In this document: piece after piece, positions 7,261-12,457 of the stretch
Numbering within the stretch: the first letter of the stretch is position 1
Layout of the letters: the number at the start of each line of letters is the position of its first letter
Origin: Limisphaerales bacterium
GTDB taxonomy: Bacteria; Verrucomicrobiota; Verrucomicrobiia; Limisphaerales; UBA11358
Direction of reading: 5' to 3'
Assembly: GCA_003133815.1 (NCBI GenBank)
Contig: PKZR01000227.1
Span: 1 to 12,457, forward strand
DNA length: 12,457 nucleotides
Notes under the pieces: model-generated
What the model saw: the letters and a program-made list of their open reading frames with translations, nothing else
What the model was told of the DNA's origin: nothing
Database searches by the model: none
Made by a program: the position numbers and the translations under genes

Positions 7261-7274
7261 AATTGTCGACAATT
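7261..7274. repeat. Perfect 14-base palindrome in convergent junction
   Basis: AATTGTCGACAATT equals its own reverse complement. It sits 33 bases after the mnmE stop and 54 bases before the end of the lyase gene. The half-element GACAATT also occurs at 7235-7241 in the same junction. It could be a protein-binding site or part of a transcription end; as an RNA hairpin it would be weak (five pairs, four-base loop). Confidence 0.4.
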
Positions 7275-7316
7275 TTCATCATTGACGTTCTAACCTAAGC
7301 GATGCCTGCGGTTTAA

Positions 7317-7337
7317 CTGCAAATAAATTTATTGCAG
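7317..7337 (-). terminator. AT-rich hairpin overlapping the lyase stop codon
   Basis: CTGCA (7317-7321) and TGCAG (7333-7337) are inverted arms around the palindrome ATAAATTTAT (7323-7332), giving a nearly continuous inverted repeat with one bulged base. The lyase stop codon (7329-7331) lies inside. The interior is AT-only and no T-run follows on the minus strand, so a terminator function is only a possibility. Confidence 0.25.
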
Positions 7338-10300
7338 CTGAAGCTGATAAAACGACTGGGGCGTATTAGGGTCAAGGTTGTTGGTGAAAATAAAATTGCC
7401 GGCGCCGTCGAATTGATTCGTGGCCACGGGCATCCACATTGGCGTAGCCAGATTGGTCGTGGTCATGACGCAATAGTTCCAATTGGCGGGGCCACCCGAT
7501 CCACTGATCACCAGATTGCCATTCACGATCTGAATGCCGGCGATGGTTGGCGCGGTCAGCGCCACGACGGAAATTGTTCCTGCGGTATTCAGTGCGTTGG
7601 TGTTCCAGCCTTGGCCGGAGGACAATGCCGGCAACTGCACATTGGTGAATGAGCCATTGTAACTGCCGGCATTAAATAATTGAAAACTGTCACCAAAGGA
7701 CAGACCCAGTCCGCTGATATTGGTCACGATCAACGTCCCGCCACTTGTCAGCGCGCCGGCAACCTTCGCAACATCATTCGTCATTGGCGATTGGCTGATT
7801 TCAAAAACACTCGTGCTACCAGATGAAAGTGTCAGCGAGCTGCCAAATGTCAAAGTGCTCAAGGGACTCAAAGTACCGCCCGGGGTCAGCGTACCGCCCT
7901 GCTGCACTGTGACCGGTCCGTTGATGACACCCGCACCGGCCAGCACCCCTCCGGAAGCAATCGTCACTGAACTGCCGGAGGCGATGGAACCCGTGACCTG
8001 TAAAAGTCCGCTGGCGACCGTCGTGTTTCCGGTGTAACTATTAGCCGCTCCCAAAGTCAGTGTGCCGCCGACGACATTTACCGCCAATTGACCGCTGCCG
8101 TTGCTGATGGCTGCGGAGGTTACGTTAACATTACCCGGACCAGCAAAGGTGAGCGTTTTCAAACCGCCGGTGCCTGTGGTCATCCCGCCGCTGATGGTCA
8201 ATGCATTGTTACCGGCGTTGGCCGCCTCCACTATCGTCAGCGGTTCATTAACGGTGATGGCACCAGAGAAAGTCGCATTGTCATCCGTGCTGCCGCCAAT
8301 TGTATACGTTCCGCTCGTCACCAAATTGGTAACGATTACGGGCCGACCGACGTTGAATGGGCCGCCAATCAACAGCGCCGGACTGGTATTGCTGCTCACT
8401 GTGCTGGCATCCCCCAGGGTGATTGCGGAAGCTGCCGTGCCGAAAGCGCCCGGCACGCCGTTTGGCGCGTTGGCTCCCGCCACCAAAGTTCCACCGCTGA
8501 CGATAATGGGGCCGGTGAAATTATTGCCCGCATTGCCCAGCAGCATTGTGCCGTTGCCTCGTTTGATAATGCCGGTATCCGCCAGACTGCTGCCTTTGAT
8601 GGTTAAACCGCTGACATTCAAATCCACCCCTCCCGGCGCGCCACCGTTGGCCACGTTAAAAATGGTCCCGCCCGCCTGGCTCGGAACCAAATCCACGACG
8701 TTGATGGTGGAAGGATTCACACCACCATTGACAACCACCCCGTTGTCCAAATCGCAATCACCATATTTAATTCCATTTCCGGCATTATTTCCGCCGCCGC
8801 CCAGGGTGCCACCATTTAGCGTCAGCAGACCGCGGATATGATAAGAGCTTCCTGCACCGCTATTGGCGGACGGCGCATTGGTCAACAACCCGCCCGCACT
8901 GATCGTTACCGGCAAACTACCCAGTGCGGAAGTGGCCCCGGCCAAGGCGTTGTCATTGGCCACCACCACCGTGCCGCCAGAGTTAATCGTCACACCGCTG
9001 CTCAGATAAATTCCTTCCAAGGCACCGTTGTTCGCAAATCCCAGGGACAAGGTGCCGCCATTAACCACCGTTGGCCCGGTGTAACTCTCCAGTTTTGACG
9101 CATTGGTCAAAGTTAGGGTTGCAGTGCCCGACTTGGTCAGTGAAGCCGAGCCGCCTATCGCACTTCCGGTAAGGGTGTAATTTAGTGTGGAATTGTTGAC
9201 CAGGATGGCAGCAGGGTTGACGGTGGCGGCAGCATTCACAAAAGTGTTTCCCAGAGCCGTGTCGTCAAACTGCACCATTTTCCCGTCCTGATAAAGGGAC
9301 GACACGCCGTTGCTGGTCCAGTTCGCAGTCGTGTTGATGTCCCAGTTGGCGTTCACCGCGCCGCTCCAGATCAGGGGCAAACCGGCACCCACGCTCGGCG
9401 TCGCATTCGCCTCCGGGGAATTAATGCTGGTCCCGCCAGCGTCCACCGCCGTCACAACATAATAATAAGTCGTGCCATTGAGAAGATTGGTATCGGCATA
9501 AGTGGTGTTGGTCAACGTGGCCACGGTGGTGGTTTCTCCACCGCTGCTGGTTCCGCGCTTGAGGACATAGCTGGTCGCCCCGACCGAGGCGGGCCAGGTC
9601 AAGGTAACCTGGCTGTTGGCTGGATAAGAATACAAGCTGATCGGGGCCGCCGGCGGCGTGCTGACGATCTGAGAATTGGTTGAAACTCCGCCGGCATTCA
9701 TCGCCACCACCATATAAGTGTACAGCGTATTTGTCGCCAGACCGCCGTCGGTGTAGGTGCTGGTGGTCACGCTTTGAACATAATTGCCAGGAAAGCTGAA
9801 CGGTCCCGTCGGGCTATTGGCACGATAAAGAATATAGCCCACTGCTCCGCTGACCGACGACCAAGTGATCGTTGCGGTCTGATTCGTCGGAGTGATGTTG
9901 TCGGCGAGATGAACATTGCCCGGCGCGCTGGCGGGTGGCGGTGGCACCGGTTTGCCTGTGACGGCAAAAGAATTGCTGCTCGTCCCGCCAGCGCTGGTGG
10001 CAGTGATATAATAACTGTAAGTGCAGCCGAGCGTTCCTGATGTGTCAGTGTAAGTGATTCCCGTGGTCGTATTATTAAGTGTGATATAAAATGGCACATA
10101 GCCAAGTTTGTTAACCACAGTGCCACGATAGATGGTGTAGAAATTCGCCCCAGGCACGGCGTTCCAAGTGAACGTAACCGCGCTATTAGTGCTCGTCACC
10201 ACGAGACCAGTGGGCGTGGCGGGAATGGCAGTGGCGATGCCGGCGGATGGCATCACGCCGGCACTTGGCGTTGAATTGGCACTGGCACTGATCGGGTTCG

Positions 10301-12457
10301 CCGACTGCACCTCATAGTAATAAGTCGTGCCGTTGAGCGCGGTGCTGTCCACAAAGGTCGCATTCGCCGGACCACTGCCGCAGACCGGGCCGGTCACGCC
10401 GTTGGTTACCGAAACATAGCCGCTGCCAGAAGTTGTCGAGCGCAGAATGTTGTAACTGGTCGCACCTGCGACTGCCGGCCAGCTTAATAGAACAGAGTTG
10501 TAACCGGCATAAGCCGTCACACTCGCCGGCGCGGAAGGCACATAGCCGGTCAATTCCAACCGGACGTAATCATACATGAAATGGTGGGTAAAGCCGGAAC
10601 CGCCGGCCTGACGAAAGCTGAAGTTAATGGTGTTGTTGCCGGCATGAAGCAGGCTGCCTGCAAATGTGAGCCGTTCGTCGGAATAGCCCCCGTGGTTTTC
10701 CTCGCGGATGTTGGAGTCGCTGATGTCGTTATTGGGGAACCAGCCTGATGTCGGCAAGGAAGTCTCCGGCGTTCCGGTGGCGTTGCCGCTGCTCAAGAGG
10801 GTTCCGTTGACCGTCACATAGATCGGGGTGTTGTCATCCGAAGCGATGCCCATCATCAGTGATGCCGTGGCACCGCCGGCAGGATTTGCGGCCAGATTAA
10901 AGGTGACGGTGGAACTGGAAACGGCGTTGTTGCCGGATGAATCGGGATAAACAGACTGGACATAATTCCAGTCCGTGTTCCAGCGGTTCACGCCGACGAC
11001 ATAGTTCAAGCCATTCGGAAAGTCATAGGGAAATTCCATGAACTTATCCCAGATCGGACTCGGATCTGTTGGGCTGGGGCCGACGTCGCCCACCCAGCAA
11101 TCATCTCCGTGCCGGAATTTGTCGCCTCTACGGGTGGGATAGCCAATTTCAAAAACTGTCGGGCCGACCCGCGCTGGCGTCCACGTTACGGTGCCCAGAC
11201 TATTTGTCGCCCCGCCCGTGACCACCACCGTGAACGGCGTGGCCGGCAGAGCATAGGTAATTCCCGGATTACCTCCGTTTTGATTCTTGGACATGAACTC
11301 ACCCGCCGCACCCGGCCCAAACCCATAGAGAGTGTAGTTATTGCCGGCAACGACGTTGGAAATGACAAAGTTGCCGTTGGCGTCGGTCTTCGTCCAGAAC
11401 TCGTAAGGCTTTTCCCACAACTGAAAATCATAGACATTGTTGATGGTGTCCGCCGGTTGCTGCTCGACGCCCACCCATAAGTTGGATGCCGAGGCATTCG
11501 GATTATAGGAGTCATTTATGACTATCTGACCAGTGACGATGCCGCGCTGCGCTGCCGAGGCATAATTGGTGTTGTTCATCCAGCTATAAGGCCAAGCAGG
11601 TGCCTCGGCCGCCGCCTGCGCTTTCGCATCGGCATACAACGCCTGCGAAGCCTGCACCGGGTCGGTCAAGGTCTTCGAGACATTGTTGACATAAATAAAA
11701 TATGGACCGGAAACGCGCGTCCAGGTTTCGCCGGCAGCAAAGCCGCTGTCATTGCCAAAATAATAATGTCCGCCATTAATCATGTTGACCATCGGCGCGT
11801 CATTCAAATCGGGCTTCATCGGGCCACCGTTGTAAAATTCCCAACTGGACACCACATGCCAGATGCCCACGTTCTGACCTGTCACTCCGTAATTGGCATC
11901 GCTCACACTGCTCCAGCCCCAGACCCGTTCCGCGCTGAACTCCGTGCTCCATTTGTATTTGTCATCGTAGGTGCCCTGCAACGGGCCGGACGTGCAGAGC
12001 GAATTTTCCTGCGGCGAATAATCCGACGGCGTATAGGTGGCATTGGCTCCATACTCGCGTTGCACCTGGTCGTTAACGCTCATCCAGTTGAAATACGGCG
12101 CGATGTAGATATTGTCCCGCTCCTCGCCGGTGCCCATCGCCGCATCCTGTGGGCGATGACTCCAGATCGGCGTCACATAAAAACCCGGCGAACCGCGAAG
12201 CATGGAAAAATGGATGTCCACCAGACCGTTGGTCGCGGAATCGCACAACAAATCAATTTCCGCATAGCTGCCACTGTTGGTCACCAATGAATAAGCCCAG
12301 GTGCTTCCGCCCCATCCGCCGAACTCCCAGTAAAACGTGCCGCCGTTCTTGCCGCCGGCCAGGAGGTTTTGGGTTTGGGTGCCGCTACCGTTGTTATAAG
12401 TGTAGTTGATCTGGGAAATGGAGGCACCCGACTTGTAAACGAGAATAGAAACCACAC
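7329..12457 (-). CDS. Large secreted PL4 rhamnogalacturonan lyase with FnIII and PATR repeats (N-terminus outside window)
   Basis: Partial gene of about 1708 visible codons; it stays open to the right edge, and the codon at 12453-12455 is an internal GTG, not a proven start. Residues are numbered from that codon. The product should cleave the rhamnogalacturonan I backbone of pectin by beta-elimination. Order: PL4 catalytic fold (1-258), with HFSMLRGSPGFYV, YFNWMSVNDQVQR, DDKYKW, GGPMKPDL and SGPYFIYVNN; fn3_3-like domain (303-425; RGIVTGQI, EFWTKTDANGNFVI); CBM-like PL4 domain (428-638; VGPTVFEIGYP, HHFMYDYVRLEL); four FnIII domains (640-1020); a PATR beta-strand region (1028-1560); and a C-terminal module (1634-1708). 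By analogy with Aspergillus RGL4 (Lys150/His210, as I recall), Lys166 and His230 are the likely catalytic pair. Composition is Gly/Ser/Thr/Asn-rich, typical of exported proteins. The signal peptide must lie beyond the edge. No PEP-CTERM tail or beta-barrel is seen. Confidence 0.9.
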   Translation of the reverse strand, partial: VVSILVYKSGASISQINYTYNNGSGTQTQNLLAGGKNGGTFYWEFGGWGGSTWAYSLVTNSGSYAEIDLLCDSATNGLVDIHFSMLRGSPGFYVTPIWSHRPQDAAMGTGEERDNIYIAPYFNWMSVNDQVQREYGANATYTPSDYSPQENSLCTSGPLQGTYDDKYKWSTEFSAERVWGWSSVSDANYGVTGQNVGIWHVVSSWEFYNGGPMKPDLNDAPMVNMINGGHYYFGNDSGFAAGETWTRVSGPYFIYVNNVSKTLTDPVQASQALYADAKAQAAAEAPAWPYSWMNNTNYASAAQRGIVTGQIVINDSYNPNASASNLWVGVEQQPADTINNVYDFQLWEKPYEFWTKTDANGNFVISNVVAGNNYTLYGFGPGAAGEFMSKNQNGGNPGITYALPATPFTVVVTGGATNSLGTVTWTPARVGPTVFEIGYPTRRGDKFRHGDDCWVGDVGPSPTDPSPIWDKFMEFPYDFPNGLNYVVGVNRWNTDWNYVQSVYPDSSGNNAVSSSTVTFNLAANPAGGATASLMMGIASDDNTPIYVTVNGTLLSSGNATGTPETSLPTSGWFPNNDISDSNIREENHGGYSDERLTFAGSLLHAGNNTINFSFRQAGGSGFTHHFMYDYVRLELTGYVPSAPASVTAYAGYNSVLLSWPAVAGATSYNILRSTTSGSGYVSVTNGVTGPVCGSGPANATFVDSTALNGTTYYYEVQSANPISASANSTPSAGVMPSAGIATAIPATPTGLVVTSTNSAVTFTWNAVPGANFYTIYRGTVVNKLGYVPFYITLNNTTTGITYTDTSGTLGCTYSYYITATSAGGTSSNSFAVTGKPVPPPPASAPGNVHLADNITPTNQTATITWSSVSGAVGYILYRANSPTGPFSFPGNYVQSVTTSTYTDGGLATNTLYTYMVVAMNAGGVSTNSQIVSTPPAAPISLYSYPANSQVTLTWPASVGATSYVLKRGTSSGGETTTVATLTNTTYADTNLLNGTTYYYVVTAVDAGGTSINSPEANATPSVGAGLPLIWSGAVNANWDINTTANWTSNGVSSLYQDGKMVQFDDTALGNTFVNAAATVNPAAILVNNSTLNYTLTGSAIGGSASLTKSGTATLTLTNASKLESYTGPTVVNGGTLSLGFANNGALEGIYLSSGVTINSGGTVVVANDNALAGATSALGSLPVTISAGGLLTNAPSANSGAGSSYHIRGLLTLNGGTLGGGGNNAGNGIKYGDCDLDNGVVVNGGVNPSTINVVDLVPSQAGGTIFNVANGGAPGGVDLNVSGLTIKGSSLADTGIIKRGNGTMLLGNAGNNFTGPIIVSGGTLVAGANAPNGVPGAFGTAASAITLGDASTVSSNTSPALLIGGPFNVGRPVIVTNLVTSGTYTIGGSTDDNATFSGAITVNEPLTIVEAANAGNNALTISGGMTTGTGGLKTLTFAGPGNVNVTSAAISNGSGQLAVNVVGGTLTLGAANSYTGNTTVASGLLQVTGSIASGSSVTIASGGVLAGAGVINGPVTVQQGGTLTPGGTLSPLSTLTFGSSLTLSSGSTSVFEISQSPMTNDVAKVAGALTSGGTLIVTNISGLGLSFGDSFQLFNAGSYNGSFTNVQLPALSSGQGWNTNALNTAGTISVVALTAPTIAGIQIVNGNLVISGSGGPANWNYCVMTTTNLATPMWMPVATNQFDGAGNFIFTNNLDPNTPQSFYQLQLQ
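7332..7556 (-). other. C-terminal module of the lyase, possible sorting domain
   Basis: The last 75 residues (1634-1708) form a compact segment distinct from the PATR strands: it starts TAPTIAGIQIVNGNLVISGS, contains WNYCVMTTTNL, TNQFDGAGNFIFTN and a final QSFYQLQLQ. From memory, similar tails ending in FY-x-L-x-L occur on many large exported proteins of Pedosphaera-like bacteria. It has no hydrophobic anchor and no LPXTG or PEP motif. A role in export or attachment is inference. Confidence 0.55.
7776..9374 (-). repeat. PATR-type autotransporter-associated beta-strand region
   Basis: Residues about 1028-1560 of the lyase. It opens with the cap-like WSGAVNANWDINTTANWTSN and continues as Gly/Thr/Asn-rich repeats that fit a right-handed beta-helix. 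Three clear PATR cores follow the pattern N/S-x-TG...V-x-G-x-L: SYTGPTVVNGGTLSL (1124-1138), NNFTGPIIVSGGTLVAG (1311-1327) and NSYTGNTTVASGLLQVTG (1472-1489). Such repeats (TIGR02601-like) are common in large exported proteins of Verrucomicrobiota and Planctomycetota. Confidence 0.8.
9463..9476. repeat. 14-base direct repeat, copy 1 (FnIII domain 4)
   Basis: TAATAAGTCGTGCC here is identical to bases 10318-10331. Both sit at the same place in their FnIII domains, encoding part of GTTYYY on the minus strand, and similarity continues a few bases further (GTTGAG against ATTGAG). It marks relatedness of domains one and four. Confidence 0.6.
10318..10331. repeat. 14-base direct repeat, copy 2 (FnIII domain 1)
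   Basis: Second exact copy of TAATAAGTCGTGCC, in the first fibronectin III domain of the lyase and 855 bases from the other copy. Domains two and three, lying between, do not contain it. Confidence 0.6.
11682..12457 (-). other. PL4 catalytic domain (partial) of the lyase
   Basis: Beta-sandwich domain of rhamnogalacturonan lyases, cut by the window edge. Family landmarks in order are IHFSMLRGSPGFYVTPIW, ERDNIYIAPYFNWMSVNDQVQR, DDKYKWS (Lys166, codon 11958-11960), VGIWHVVSSWEFYNGGPMK, GGHYYFG (His230, codon 11766-11768) and VSGPYFIYVNN. The 64-residue Lys-His spacing is close to the 60 I recall for the fungal enzyme. Catalytic roles are inferred by analogy, not shown. Confidence 0.82.

Larger units (their letters stand above)
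9396..10538 (-). repeat. Four tandem fibronectin type III domains
   Basis: Residues about 640-735, 745-835, 842-935 and 936-1020 of the lyase each carry the FnIII strand pattern: a Trp in strand B (LLSWPAVAGATSYNILR, TFTWNAVPGANFYTIYR, TITWSSVSGAVGYILYR, TLTWPASVGATSYVLKR) and a late Y-x-Y/V strand (TYYYEV, TYSYYI, LYTYMV, TYYYVV). They probably act as spacers between the enzyme and the wall- or surface-associated part. Copies one and four share the protein motif LNGTTYYY and an exact 14-base DNA match, suggesting duplication. Confidence 0.85.

Noticed and set aside
8101..8841. Open plus-strand frame of 246 codons opposite the PATR region
   Set aside because: It lies wholly antisense to a convincing lyase frame. 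Its product is a Pro/Val/Leu-rich string expected from reading Gly/Thr/Asn-rich repeats backwards, with no recognisable domain.
12453..12455. GTG at the right edge as the start of the lyase
   Set aside because: It is simply the last complete codon before the edge. The PL4 fold would lack its first strands and any signal peptide, so the gene must extend beyond the window.
52..12457. Idea that the two-component system controls the lyase gene
   Set aside because: The lyase promoter is outside the window, the genes are several kilobases apart on opposite strands, and no shared site was seen. There is no sequence support.

Overview
The window reads as bacterial chromosome, most likely Verrucomicrobiota (Pedosphaera/Limisphaerales-like). 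The assignment is inferred from gene content: a large secreted rhamnogalacturonan lyase carrying fibronectin III and autotransporter-associated (PATR) strand repeats with a C-terminal module ending ...FYQLQLQ, a Yip1-type membrane protein, and a lone FtsB/DivIC-like gene. None of the eight visible gene starts has a clear Shine-Dalgarno sequence. No rRNA, tRNA, CRISPR array, insertion sequence or phage gene was seen, and no stretch over 300 bases lacks a gene.

Layout. (1) Bases 52-4364, plus strand, are a tight four-gene run: a membrane histidine kinase, an NtrC-type sigma-54 response regulator, a DUF309 protein and a TIGR01777/YfcH-like epimerase, with gaps of 27, 16 and 1 bases. The kinase and regulator form a cognate two-component system; the role of the last two is unknown. 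(2) Bases 4490-4810, minus strand, encode a small FtsB/DivIC-type division protein, convergent with the epimerase and divergent from the next gene. (3) Bases 4894-5783, plus strand, hold a five-helix Yip1-family membrane protein and an 85-residue protein of unknown function; a terminator-like hairpin overlaps the end of the latter. (4) Bases 5848-7227, plus strand, are an intact mnmE, the GTPase of the tRNA wobble-uridine modification complex. (5) Bases 7329-12457, minus strand, are one giant gene whose start lies beyond the right edge. It encodes a PL4 rhamnogalacturonan lyase (catalytic, fn3-like and CBM-like domains), four fibronectin III domains, a PATR beta-strand region and a C-terminal module. 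It converges on mnmE across a 101-base junction with a perfect 14-base palindrome.

The window combines housekeeping functions (division, tRNA modification), a sigma-54 signalling operon and a cell-surface or secreted pectin-degrading enzyme. Nothing in the sequence ties the two-component system to the lyase. The best candidate for something under-described is the lyase architecture: PATR passenger-type repeats with no visible beta-barrel translocator and no PEP-CTERM tail, ending in a compact module that may act in sorting.
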